Source: Amphiura filiformis
Taxonomy: Eukaryota; Echinodermata; Ophiuroidea; Amphilepidida; Amphiuridae
Assembly (NCBI RefSeq): GCF_039555335.1
Contig: NC_092628.1
Coordinates: 77,998,713 to 78,062,712, forward strand
Reading direction: 5' to 3'
DNA length: 64,000 bases
Below, piece by piece: positions 1 to 13,400 of the stretch (positions are counted from its first letter, which is position 1; every line of letters begins with the position of its first letter). Under the pieces are notes generated by a model. That model did not search any database and was not told the DNA's origin. It saw only the letters and a program-made list of their open reading frames with translations. Position numbers and translations under genes: made by a program.

Positions 1-516
1 TTGTGTGTGGGTCAAAAGTCAAAGTTGCTCCAATTTTGGTAAAAGTTGAAGGAAATTTGTTCGCTTAGCTTAGAGGTTTCAGAAAAGAACAGTTTGCACC
101 ATATGCGATGTCTAATTAGCATATTACACAACAAAGAGTCAAAAGATATGCAGGACTCCATATGATTCAATGGAATTTGTATTTATTTGTCATCTATCTT
201 CTGAACTTGACATCGCAGATAGTAAAAACCTGAGGAACAGTTTGCGTCCATTCTTACGAAAATCGGATGAACTTTAATTTTCCACCCCTGTATAACATGC
301 AAATTGACCTTCAACCTGAATATGCCTCATAACTTGATAACTATGTACTACATGCAAATATGTTACATTTTTGTGATCCTTAGACCATGTAGACCCACGA
401 ATAATTTGACATGTTTTTTTTCAGTGAATTTGGAGCATGTTTAATTTTTGCCCCCTGTATGATCATGTAGGGGGTTTAGGGTCACGGGGTTCCAATATAG
501 CTTAGCAGACAAAAAT
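1..516. other. Intergenic DNA, no gene seen
   Basis: AT-rich sequence with no long open frame, no splice-bounded coding stretch and no clear repeat ends. I see nothing I can name here. Confidence 0.5.
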
Positions 517-660
517 GTGTTTATTTATTTATTTCATTCTTATTTAACCTGGGTAAACCTTTCAATGCACTGGCATTGTTCTTATTTTGGTTGCCAGCTT
601 TTACGCGAACTTGCCGCTTGATTTTTAAATAAGAACCAGTCTGCAAGACCTCCCAGCCTC
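517..660 (-). mobile_element. 3' end of a CR1/L2-like LINE (fragment)
   Basis: Begins with a (TTTA)n run and then reads TTAACCTGGGTAAACC and a GCATTGTTCTTA motif. The same order is seen at 10235-10315, at the 3' end of a LINE with a reverse transcriptase frame: a TTTATTA run, TTTACCCAGGGTAACC, then ATGCTGTTCTTA. The piece is therefore the 3' tail of a related LINE in reverse orientation, with no coding part left. The right limit is approximate. Confidence 0.5.
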
Positions 661-2436
661 GAGGGCGCATCCCCATTTTTACGGTATTTACGGTTCAGGC
701 GTTAAAACAAAACTCTCAGGTCAACTTAATACTAGGTTGAGTTTATGGTCATTTGGGATCTAAATCGTCTGGTGTTACTGGCTTTTATTCTTTTATATGT
801 GTGAATTTATGAGAAAATCTTGCACAAAATGAGCAATTTTTCCATTTAAAACAAATGTGCAATTTAATAGTATTTAAATTACCCGTATTTGGAGAAGGGT
901 AAAAGGGGTTGTGTTTGGAGTGGTATGGATAGGGTGTTTATTCAAACAATTGAAATATAAAATAATGTTTATAGGCTACATATCCCCAATAGTAGCAAGT
1001 GACCTATGGTTTAACGTTTAGTTCTTATTATAAAACCTTTAACATGATTCACATGTTGCAAAAAATATATTTCGTATCTTGGATGTGTTTCAGATCATGT
1101 TCATATTAATATGTTTAACGTCTCATACACAAGTGCACAATAGATTGATGTTGACAATGGAAAGAGCACAAGGTGTAACCGAACTCCATCAGGGGAACAA
1201 TAGTATTCCTTAAAACAATTGAATATGGATACTCACCTGCCATAAATCTATCGCAGCATACGGTCAAAATTCACCCAAAAGGTAAATTACTTTCATAATA
1301 CGATCATTTGCAATCCCACAAAGCATCGCGAAGCGTATCCCTTGCCATTAAACCAATCCACGCTGCTGGAGATACTGGACGTCAACAAATGGTCGATATT
1401 ATAAAGGGGTGGCACAATAATCATGTGTACCCCGGGGTGGTGAATTATTGGAGGGGGCAAAGATTTTTGGCAGGCCAAAGCATTTTTGGTCTGTCGAAAG
1501 GGGGATACAACCGATTTTGTCTTGGGCATCGTTTCTAAAGTGTATGAATATGTTCAAATATGCAAAATTTCCCGCTAGCTGATAAGACAATTTAACAAAC
1601 AACAAACAAACAAAGGTTTTAAAGTGAAAGCCCCACTTTTGGTTCAAGTTCCTTGTGGAATTAGTCAAGGTTAAAATTTATCCATGCAAATTCTGTTCTG
1701 TCCGAGTCATCAAAGTAAAAGGTGTATTGTCAGTTCTTCTGTGGAGAACTGGGCAAGCGGGCTTCCTGTTAAATTTGGATTCCCCAAAATCTTGCATCTG
1801 TGGGGACCAAGCAAAGATTTTTTGGGCACGGCTAAAGGGGTAAAAGCTTGAAAAGGTCTATATAAAGCCCGATTTACTGTGCACGTCTGCTACATGTATA
1901 GCTGTCGATATCGTCAAGTAGTTTTAGTTTGCATGTGTAGACCGTCAGCATAAGCCTACACGCATTTAGGCCTACATTGACTAAAAAAGTCTGTACGAAA
2001 GTATTTTGATCTCAATATCTCCACTGCCTGACGATGGCAATTTAACCGTGATGAGAGTACAAGTTATTCGGGCTTACAAGGTTACACTCTAATTTCACAC
2101 TAAGCCTATTCATTTTTCTGAATAGAATCCCTACTCATTTATTTTTGATCCCGTAACTTTTCGTTTTGATGAGCTATATATTTTGTTCATTTTGATTAGG
2201 TATATTATCACTTTGAACCGACAATCTTATCTTAATTAGTGTCCGTTTTATTTTAACAAGTAAGTATTTAAATTGAAAAATAAAAATCTCCAACTCATTA
2301 TTTGACAATTGTCCATTTCAATTTGAATATATAGGTTCTATTTTATCCCCTGGCCCTCGGAGAAGATAAATTATTCAAATTTTATTTTTTGGTCATTTTT
2401 GATAAGAACCTATTATTTTTACCAAGATTGAACCTA
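661..2436. other. Intergenic DNA with a possible degraded repeat at 1403-1850
   Basis: No gene is visible. The stretch from about 1403 (AAAGGGGTGGCACAATAATC) resembles 4137-4230 (AAGGGGCTGTGCAATATTTA); both continue into GGGGGCAAAGATTTTTGGC-like sequence or its complement. This suggests two pieces of one old interspersed element, but neither has two clear ends. The rest shows nothing nameable. Confidence 0.3.
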
Positions 2437-2629
2437 TTCGCCACTTGCACGGTTCCGCCATTATGCACTATGTGCGGGAGAGCCTCGAACTGGCAGCATA
2501 CATGAATGGGAATTGAACCAGTCATATAACATTCTGTGTAAGGTTACGTAATTCTTCCTTTCATGTATGCTGCCAGTTCGAGGCTCTCCCGCATATAGTG
2601 CATAATGGCGGAACCGTGCAAGTGGCGAA
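2437..2629. mobile_element. Near-perfect hairpin MITE, TA target
   Basis: Two inverted arms of about 70 bases start at TTCGCCACTTGCACGGTTCC and differ at roughly one position, separated by a spacer of about 50 bases. TA flanks both sides, which fits a Tc1/mariner-type 2-base target duplication. It has no coding capacity. The close match of the arms suggests a young insertion. A diverged relative lies at 6314-6491. Confidence 0.75.
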
Positions 2630-3018
2630 TATGACAAGGCAAACTTATCAAATTTCATGAGTCATTTTGTTGAGAATATCCGATTCATTTAGAAGAAAAT
2701 TCTGTTAATTTTGAAGAGAAATCTGTTGTATTCCAATCCGAATAATTTCTCTTGTTAACTTTGACAAGTTTCTATTAAAAAATAACCCCGTGTACCCTTA
2801 ACAGATAACTCAATTTCTTTGAAAGGCAGGTTAATCTTAAGTTATATCACAATAGCCTTAAACTCGAGTGACGTGTGTCCGTTTGTACATCCTCTCAGAT
2901 AATGTGCTTTCAGCTCAACAAAACGTTGTGAGTGCAACTTAAATTCCTTGATACGTTCTCGACTCGCTATAAACATGATAAAAGTGCAAATAGCTTTATT
3001 AATAGTATTTGCATCTAA

Positions 3019-4135
3019 GGGAGTGTTCATAAATACTTTGGTGGGGGGCTGGAAATTTTTTTTTTTCATGTCGAAAATTATTTTAACCCCCCTCTTTGCG
3101 AACCCAAAACTTTTTGACCCCTCTTAATGGACTAAAACTTTTTGACCCCCCCTCATATTAGGTTCAAAACTATTTTGACCCCCCCCCCCTCATTTGTACA
3201 CTATTTTCGCCCATGATGAGGTGAAAATGCCTTTATTGTGACAATGTTCGCATGTACAGCGCACAAACGTTTTGTATTTTACACTATTTTGGCCCATGAT
3301 CAGGGTGAATTTGGGTGGAAAAGGGGTTCCTTGCCCCTATTCTTTTCCTTTGCCCTCCAGATTTTATCTTTCATTTTTCATTCATCTTTGTCATGGGGGC
3401 ACTTTCCCCCCTTGCTATGCTACTGCCGAAATGGGGTGTTTTGCTATTTGTCTGGCCAATTCGTGTGATCGCGATGCGCAAAATTTTGCAATTTTACCCT
3501 AGCTATTTGGGCCCAAAACATGGTGCTTTTCGATGTGCTAAAAAAGTTGCATAGGGCAGTTATTGTTTTTTTTTCTCCTACTAGGATCTTTAGGGGACTC
3601 CATGGAAAAATTAGGGGTGGAAACGTGTACCCCGGTTCTCGAAGATTTCTCCGCCTATAATTGTAAATCAACATGATTTAGTTGATAATAAATTAATAAT
3701 CTGTACTGCATGAAACATTATTGTAAAAATTGTCAACACTAAAGAAGAACAAAGTTATTGCAGTCTTTTGGTGATTAAAAGAGCAGATCAGAAGGAACTG
3801 ACACAAACCTCAAAATTAAGTTGTAGACAACAAGACAATTTTGAACACTTCATACTTATATTGAATGACTTTTCAAAATACATAAAGGACCTGATCAAAT
3901 ACCCTTATCTGGAACGAACTTTTTGTTCTGGTTTTAGGGGATCATTTGCGCGCGTAGCGCGCGAAAAAAATTTCAGGCTATTTTATATTTTTTGCTTCAG
4001 GACTAATGTTGCTAAAGTTTTTACACCCCCCCCCCCTCTACGTGCCCAAAAACTTTTTAACCCCCCGTTCATACACCCAAAACTTTTTAACCCCCCTCTC
4101 CAGCCCCCCCTACCAAAGTATTTATGAACACTCCC
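3019..4135. mobile_element. Non-autonomous DNA transposon with TAA target (PIF/Harbinger-like), 1.1 kb
   Basis: The left end GGGAGTGTTCATAAATACTT is repeated inverted at the right end, continuing into G-rich/C-rich arms of about 35 bases, and TAA flanks both sides. The inside contains several 'ACTTTTTGACCCCCC'-type stretches and the self-complementary GCGCGCGTAGCGCGC, but no transposase frame. The 3-base TAA target points to PIF/Harbinger or a related group; this is inferred from the target alone. Confidence 0.65.
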
Positions 4136-4138
4136 TAA

Positions 4139-4459
4139 GGGGCTGTGCAATATTTATGTGCATGCCTACCCCCAGATGGTAAATTCTCAAAATAGTCTGC
4201 CAAAAATCACCCAACCCTTTGGCCATGCCAAAAAATCTTTGCCCCTAAAATTCTTTACTTTTCTTAAACTTTCGGAAAGGCTGTTTAGATGCCACCAAAA
4301 AACTTGCCTACGCTACGCCTTTTATCATATAAATTTCCAGTGCATTGTGGTCTGTGTAGCTTTTTGTCAGGGCAATGTCCTTTTGATACCGTCTCGAAGT
4401 TTTCACTACAGAGTAGAACCAGGGAAGTGGTAGAATCGAACAGTTCAACATTCATCATC
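4139..4459 (+). other. 5' flank of the SLC43 gene
   Basis: The first part (to about 4250) is a fragment of the same repeat suspected at 1403-1850. The rest leads into the start codon and may be 5' untranslated sequence. I saw no convincing TATA box. An in-frame ATG at 4289 exists, but the SLC43 family N-terminus fits the ATG at 4460, within CATCATCATGG. Confidence 0.35.
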
Positions 4460-7400
4460 ATGGCGCGTCCGTTGAGGTACTACTTTACTTTCTTTCTTGG
4501 ATATTTTGAGATGATGTTTTTCGGAGGACTTATATTTGGATGGGCATCTTTAGTCTACATCCTCAAATCAGAAGGATATTTCAATCATCTGTGCTTTAAT
4601 AATGACACGATTACGAATTCTGAAAACATAACAGAGTCTACTGTATGTGACGGCCGAGATGCCTATCTCAATCTGGTATTTACTGTTGGTGTCTTTACAA
4701 ATCAAGGATGTATGTTTTTCTGCGGATTTCTTTTCGATACTTTTGGGACGAGATATACCAGACTATTTTTGCAGTAAGTGACGAAATAATCTATTATCCT
4801 TAAAGGGAGAGTGTTTGCCACATGTGACAACGATACGTTCCTAAATGTATGAGTATGATACTCATCCCATAAAACGTAAAACTTTATACAGAAACATGGA
4901 CAACGTTTATATGTCGGGTTATAAAAAGGGTATGAAACGTTTTAATAACATTCAGAAAACATTTTTGAAAACTTCATGTAAAACATTCTAACATAATGTT
5001 ATTAAGTTGACAAAATATTTTGCGAAAATGTTTGCCAAAAAATATTTTACAATAACATTTTGACAAGTGCATGTTTTTTTCATATAAAACGTTTTCAAAA
5101 CATTTTCATGACCGCTATATAAGCCGACATTTAAATATAATTTATTGTATTAAAACTTTTGACGGTAGGCCTATTGTGCCATGCCCATGCCCACAGCGCT
5201 TACACGAACGACAAAATCCCCGAACCATTTATTATTATATCACGATATTTAATTTATTTTACTTACGAATGTGTGAAAGGAAGAAAAAGCAACGCAATCA
5301 TGGCCATCATGGCAATACGGTATAGGCCTATTGGTCTACTGTTTAATACTAGCAATAAAGTGTGTCGATTAATATCTCTAGAATTGAAAATCATTAAACT
5401 CACAAAGGTTTCCTTTTTTGTGAGTTAAGGCTTTCTGGTTCTGAACCCTTGATCTGTTTGTCTATTTGTCAATTTCGGTTTAGTTTCTTCATTTCAAAGA
5501 TTTTGTAAAATAAGGCCCAACACCCCGGGCTAACACCAAACTTGATCAAATACACTTTTGCGAATATGCCAGTGATTTCGAAATCGATAAGCAAATTTAC
5601 CAAATAGCCTACAATTTGCACAGCGAGAAGCCCGTTTGAAGTTACTCTTTGATTTGATTTTTTTTTTCGTTTGTCTAGCCATAGATTTAAAATACATGCA
5701 TGTTAGCATCCTTTTTGAAAATCGTTGTTTGTTTTTGTTAATCAAATTTCAGTTTTCTGTTGGTTAGCGGGTTTCTAATGATAATCCTGTCTAGCCCTGC
5801 ATCACCTTACCTCCTCTTCCCCGCTATGATGTGCATTTCTACCGGAGGGATACAACTGATGCCAACAAACCTACAGGTATGACGCACCTTGACATTAATT
5901 CAAGTTTAATGTAATAATAACAATGGTTTTGGCTTTGGGCATCATGAAACACAAGATACATGTTTTAGTTTCGAGATACAATGTACTAGTATTTGATAGG
6001 CCACCTGTTGCGCGGGTGTCTATGAAAGTTATTACTTGGCATATCTTATATGACAATGACCTATGGTATACTCTAGTTTTAGGTCAAGTTCATAGAAACT
6101 TTCTGTTCTCAATTTTCATAAACTATAGGTGTTGATGAGAATTCCGTGCCCTTGTCCTCAATTGCTCAAAAATAAAGTATCGAAATTTATATTATTCAAG
6201 ATTTTGATCAAGATTTTGTATTCAATTATTTATGACTTCTATATATTTAAATCATTACAATCGTAATCGTTTCAACTGGGCGTTTCAAACATCGCCTCTA
6301 GGCCCCATGCATACTCACCCCTTACACGGTTCCGTCATATTGGATGTAGCCTCGAACTGGCAACAAAGATGAAAGGTATATTTTAGGGAACTTTACACTA
6401 AATATATGATTCGAGGCTCTGCGACCCTCATCATCCCCCTCAACTTATCGGACCGTGGAAGCATTTATTGGAGGAGAGTGCAAGTAGCGAGTAGCACATG
6501 TAGCACCTATAAGTATATCCACATGGTGTTCCACACTTTATTTGGCAAATACAGTGGTTGAAAGTAGGTTAGCAGTCCCAGATGAATCATTAATCCTTCA
6601 ACATGCTCAAATTAAAGATGGCAAGAACTACACTGCAAAAACAGTGTTTAGCGATTAAACACTTTTCTAAACACAATTTTGCCACCACTTTGTAAACATG
6701 TTTAAAAGCTAAACATCATGTTTCAAATTTCTCAACAATGGTCAGTGATGGTGTTTAATTTCTAGACATCTGACATCCATATTCTAAACATAACGTTTCT
6801 AAACACATTCTTGCCACCACTTTCTAAACACTGTTTTTACAGTGTATTGTTCAGAGGTACACATGTTTACACATGATAACATTCTTATATCGAGCTTGCA
6901 ATCATAGACCCTTTCCTAGCCTGTGATGCAATAGGCCTATGGATGGATATCGTTTCAAATAACAAAATGTTTTTTTGTTCATTTTTGTTAATACAGATTG
7001 GCAACTTATTTGATAATCGACGATCGACCGTAATGACGGCACTCACTGGTGCATTTGACGGCTCTTCATTTGTTATGCTGCTTTTTATGGTAAACTATTA
7101 TAAACACCTCACCAAATGAAAGCAACACTTTTTAAAGCCATAATGTGTGATTTGCTCCACAGCAACGCCATGAATTTTACTTTTTGCACCTTTGCAATGG
7201 TCATTGTTATGAGCTCACCGATCGAGTGCTGGATAAACACATCACGTGCACGTGTATCATTGAATCAGTGACGTACCGTATAAACTGTATGCATATCGCT
7301 ATTCGTCTTACGTCTTGATTCGTCTAATGTACGAGCCCCGACGGGGGAGTGCATTAGACGCATCAACATCTCAGTGCGAAGGAATATGTCCACATCATTT

Positions 7401-10400
7401 ACATAAATGCAGCTTTTCATATGGCAATTAATGAAAATGTAAAAAGAAGTAGTAGTTATACAAAATACAAGCATAGCTCTTAAAACTCAGTTTTATTTAT
7501 AGTAGATTTCTTTTTAATGTTTGTTTCCTTGATTTGATCATGTATAGTGTCAAGTACGAAGAGACAGTCAAAATGCAATTATGTTTATTAGTTATAGGTA
7601 ATAAACGCGTATGTGAAATTGTACAAAATAATGCACGCGTACTGAGATGTTGATGCGTCTAATGCACGAGCACCGATGGGGAATGCATTAGACGCATCAA
7701 TATCTAAGTACAAAATTATGAATATGTTCGCATCATTTACATATTAAATCCAGCTTTTCATATGGCAATTAATGAAAATGTGAAAAGAAGTGATAATTAT
7801 ACAAGAATACAAGAATAGCTTTTAAAACTCAGGTTTTTTTATAGTACTGATTTTTTTAAATGTTAGTTTCTTTGATTTGATCATGTAGGCCTATAGTGTA
7901 AAGTACGAAGAGACGGTCAAAATGCAATTGCATTCATTAGTTATAGGTTAATAAACGCGTATCACTTGTTGGGACGGTGAAATTATACAAAAATAATGCA
8001 CGCGTTCTGAGATGCTCATGCGTCTAAAGCACGAGCCCGAAGGGGGGGGAGTGCATTAGATGGATCAACATCTCAGTACAAGTTAGAGATTCGTATTAAG
8101 TGACACAAACAAAAGTGCCGAAATCTGAATTTTGAGGAGTTTTACGATCCTGAATCTCTGAATTATAATAAACGCGTATCACTTGTTGGGAGTGAAATTG
8201 TACAAAATAATGCACGCGAACTGAGATGTTGATGCGTCTAATGCACGAGCACCGATGGGGTAGTGCATTAGACGCATCGACATCTCAGTACAAGTGCACC
8301 ATTTTGTACAATTACTCGAGCAACAAGTGACACGTACATGTATTTATTAAGCTATTTCATACACGAGAAAAAAACAGTGGTTTTTGCTGTTTTATAACAT
8401 ATTTATCACAAAAAATAGAACCAAATATAATAAATGCATCAATCCATGTACTACGCGTACTTTTCTAACCACTTTTCTGATTGGCTGCTTTGATGTAAGA
8501 GTGTATGAATTATACTTCATTTCATGTACACTATTAAATAGCCCTAATAATCTGATTCTTTCAAAATATCTTGTATTTTTGTTTCTTTCCACATTATCTA
8601 CAGATGACATACAAACAAGGCGTTTCCATAGACGTGTCATTCTCTATCATGCTTGGTGCAAGCCTTCTATTTTTCATCAACACATTTGGTTTACTACCAG
8701 TTGACCGCATTCCTTGGCCTTTGCCACAAAATTATGATAAAGGATATGACAATGAAGGGTTTGAGATAGAAGATAACAAAGGGGTTGCACCTAAACCTAC
8801 TGGTGAAGAAATAGTGGTCAAGGCATCAGAACAAGGTATGAAAATCTCACGCATCATCAAAATAAATTTATGTTCCGCCTCCACACTTTTTAGATTCTCG
8901 AGCGCCCATAGCTCAAATAACACCACTGTTCGACAGTAGGCTCTTGTTAAGCAATTCCAATTATGTTGACAGCACTGAGTTGTCAAAAAAACCTCGACTG
9001 ATCCAATATTCAATATAGGAATATAAACAAACAATCAATACCATAACAAATTAACATACACCCTCACCCCACACCTCCACAGACACACACCAACCGCGCT
9101 GATGTCGGGCTGATGTCATTACATTACATTACATTACATTACATTACATTACATTACATTACATTACATAACATTACATTACATTACATTACATTACGTT
9201 ACATTATTTACATTACATTACATTACATTACATTTTAAATTACATTACATTAAAGTACATTACATTACATTACATTACATTACATTACATTACAAGCATT
9301 TATATGCGCTTGGAAACACAAGAAACAACAGGAACAATGGAATAAAAATACAATTAATGCATAAATAACCGAGTCTGAAAGGAGTATTTCGTGATCATAG
9401 CATCCTCTTTTTATGACATTTTTCAGTACATGTCCACGAAAAAAGCATATTCCTAAAATTTCAGTTGATTCCGATATTGCGTTTGCGAGTTATGCAAGAT
9501 TATGTGTATTACACTGCTCCATAGACAATACGTTGTAATTTCGTTCTGGTGCACCAGAACGAAATTCAAATTTCACGATATCTTTGCTAAACGAATTAAT
9601 CTGCAAGAAATATTTTGTACATAAACATTATGTAGCCAGAGGTTTCCAGTGATATAAAAATCTCAACTTTTTTTGAGAAAAGTGGGGGATGAGGCTGTGG
9701 ATCACGAAATGCCCTTTTAAGAGACTTTTTAAAAGTGGATATGGAATCAGAGTTTCTGACAGACTTTGGGAGAGCATTCCATGTTTTTGGAAGATGGCGT
9801 CTGGTATAATTTTTTTTTGGTACACTTAGTAGAGTGGTAACTGATGCTGAACGGAGACTTGACGGCAGGATGGTACAAATGCAGGAAAGATAACAAATAG
9901 CCAGGATTGAGTCCGTGTAAACACTTAAAGATGTAAACCACGATCTTGAAGGTAATGCGTTCACGAATCGGTAGCCAGTGAAGTTCTTGAAGGTACTGAG
10001 GTGTTGCATTGCATGATCTCGCTTCTGTGCACGGTGGATAAGCTTGACCGCCCAGTTCTGTATGCGTTGGAAACGTTGTAAATCTGAGCTGGTGGATAAG
10101 AATAAGAATAAGAGTGCATAGCCATAATCCAATCTAGAAAGTACTAGTGCACGTACACAAGATGGCATGTGTTGTTATCGAGGCATTTTGCGGATGCGAG
10201 TAATGTTGCGCAGTTGCAGATTGAGTCCATAACATATTTATTATTATTTATTTATTACATCATATTTACCCAGGGTAACCCGATCAGCAAGAATGCTGTT
10301 CTTACACGGGGCCCTGCATCATATAACAATTGCACAACAGAAATTTAAAATTACATATAATACAACAAAAATTATTAACACATATCAATCAAACCAGCAT

Positions 10401-13400
10401 GACAAAATAATATAGCACCAACTAGAGGAACAATTATTTGACCAAAAAAAACACCAAACAATTGAACATCTCTATTATATAAATACACTGTTAAATACAT
10501 ATGAAACCACTAATAACATCATATTATAGCTTAAACCCCCGGCTTAAACCATGGAAGTACTTCATTGCTTAAACTTATACATATTCTTAAAACATTGTAC
10601 ATTTGAGGCGTTCCTAACATCATAATCAATTTTGTTCCATACCTCAACACCACTGTACGAGAAAGAAAATTTAAAATATTCGGTATCATTACCATTAGAG
10701 CAAGGTGGCAACGCTAGCAGACCAGCTGCAGCTTGTCTTGTATGAATGCCATGATTATCAGATACATATTTACATTTGGAAGAAAGATATGATGGCGCCA
10801 GGCCATTTAAAGATTTAAACATCAGCAGTGCTTTAAAATATTTACAACGATCATAAAGTGAATTCCATCCTAATACTGGAAACATAACATTAGACGAGGT
10901 TTGGGAATTAACGCTCAAAATAATTCTAGCACATCGTTTTTGTAAGACATTGAGTTTGTGTACATCATTTTCATATCGACCAAACCATACAACACAGCAA
11001 TAGTCAAAACAGGGTTGAATCAATGACTTGTACAAGATATTAAGGGTGTTACTATCAAGAAATGTGCTCAGACGTCTTAAAAGAGATATTTTACAGAACA
11101 ATTTCTGAATAACACAATTTACTTGCTTATGCCACAGTAATTCATCATCAATTAAAACACCTAAACATTTAGCCTTGTTAACTCTCTCTAGTTTACAACC
11201 ATTAACAATTACTGAAAAAGAATCTTCATCCACTTTACGTAATCTTGCACTACTGCCTAATAACATTACTTTAGTCTTATTTGTATTGAGGAAAAGCTTG
11301 TTTTATGCAGCCATTTAGATCCTCCGTAAGCTTATTTGACATAATGTTAACATCATTTTCATTGACATACAATGTAGTGTCATCAGCATACATAGAAATC
11401 TTACCATGTTTTATTACTTTAGGCATATCATTGATAAAAATTATAAACAAAAGTGGGCCAAGGATACTGCCTTGTGGAACACCTGTATTAATGGGTAATG
11501 TATCTGAAACAACTCCGTTAAACGACACTCTTTGCATAGATAAGTAATATGAGGTTTCATACACATAGCTGAATCAAGAAACAACACCGAGGTTGCGAAC
11601 CTTGTCTGCAGGAGGAATATAACTTATCACCAACACGAAGCCTCACTGGTGGCAGATGGTATTTGAGTTGCTCGGCAATGAAAAATTCTGCCTTGTCCTC
11701 ATTGAAGGTTTGTTGTCATCCAGAGCCTAATTTCATCTAGCGACATGCGTGAAATAGAAGATGTGATGGAAGCTTGGTCTCGTGGGTCGAACGCCGTGTA
11801 CAGCTGTATGTCATCAGCGTAAAAATGAAACAATAATGTCATAATTATGCTCTCAAGATCTTACCAATTGTGTTGTGTAGAGGAGAAACTGCTGTGGTCC
11901 AATTATGGAACCTTGTGGCAGGCCGTATCTAAGTTCAAACTTTTCAGAACTGACGTCATCGACATAAACACTGGTAGTTCTTCCTGCCAGGTATTAGAGC
12001 GAATCCATTTCAGGACGTTTTCCTGTATGCTAAAGTCAGAAAATAATATGGAGAGCAGAATTTTCACGGTTTCTTGGTTTCATGTCACTCCACCTGCGCA
12101 GCATCACCGTCACACACCCACCTCTTTACACGCATCTTCCCTCATTCTATTGCAGGTACCTAACGTTTAAAACTTAATGTTATATATTTTGCTTTTTCCT
12201 TTACCTTAACAGCTGCTGCAAGACTTCTTGCTGAACATTACCGTAACAAAGATTACCCAAATCTGAAATCGTGCATCTTCTCTCCAGCATTTGGTCTTCT
12301 GGCATTTTGGCTGTCCACACTTCAGTTAAAGGCAGTTTACTGTGTAGGAACATTAAGCCCCTATCTGGTACAAAGTGAAGATCAAATGCTGGAAATAAAG
12401 TGAGATAATAGCCTATATCCCCCTATACAACCTAGGAAGCGTGTTATCCAATGCACATACTCATAAAGCGAGGATTCGGATTTTGACCTCACTTTGTCAA
12501 AATGTCCTCACTTTGAATGTGGGAAACGATATCCTGTCCTCGCTTTGAATGGCTCGGCGAACGCCACACCTCCACAGACACACCCCAACCACGCTGATGT
12601 CGCGCTGATGTCACTCCACTTACGCACCCCCGTCACACCCCCACCTCTTTACACACTTCTTTCTTCATTTTATTTTGCAGGTATCTAACTTTTAAAATTT
12701 AATGTTATTGCTTTTTCCTTTACCTTAACAGCTGCTGCAAGACTTCTTGCTGAACATTACCGTAACAAAGATTACCCAAATCTGAAATCGTGCATCTTCT
12801 CTCCAGCGTTTGGTCTTCTGGCATTTTGGCTGTCCACACTTCAGTTAAAGGCAGTATACTACGTAGGAACATTAAACCCCTATCTGGTACAAATAACTGA
12901 TGGCAATGAGGATCAAAGTAGGTAGAAAAACTCTAATAAATGCATGATTTTAAGACTAAATAGTAAACCTGAAGTTACCAGTCGAAACAACAATCGGCAA
13001 GTTACGATAATATATTATATTTTAGACGACGTTTTGCCTTACTTTGTAACACTTGCCTCTAATAGTATCACTAACCATTTATTTGTTCGGTTGTTTATTT
13101 GTTTTATTATAGTAAGTCATTTTACCGAGGTGTTCTGTTTCATTCAGTTTGGAGGTGTTTTGGCTTCACCTCTTGGCGGTTCTATACTCGACAGAAATAA
13201 AGGTAAGATATGTGTCTGTCTGCCTGTGAGTAAATGTTTGAAGTGTAGTAGTTGAAATAAATAAATAAATAAATAAATAAATAAATAGATAAATAAATAA
13301 ACAAAATAAACAAACATCAATAATAAAATGCACTTACGTTGAGCTGTATCTTCACGATCATCCTGGTATTTTCTTTATGCAATATTCTAAATTCGGTGGT

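Larger units (their letters stand above)
9119..12081 (-). mobile_element. CR1-like LINE, interrupted by a second LINE and a MITE
   Basis: Read on the - strand, 12050-11570 encodes broken reverse transcriptase segments (a GPQQF-type motif near the polymerase box and YADDIQLYTAF), and 10200-9720 encodes the C-terminal part (LSRLDYGYALLF, RIQNWAVKLIH, LPKTWNALPKSVRNS, FKKSLKRAFRDP). The 3' end AAGCGCATATAAATG and a (TAATG)n tail close the element at 9119. It is 5' truncated and has several frame breaks. ATGTCA at 9113-9118 and 12082-12087 flanks the whole block as a 6-base target duplication. It inserted into the left copy of the duplicated SLC43 exon region. Confidence 0.75.

Noticed and set aside
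9119-9297. Array of short direct repeats considered as CRISPR-like or satellite
   Set aside because: It is a plain five-base microsatellite at the 3' end of a LINE in an animal genome; there are no spacers.
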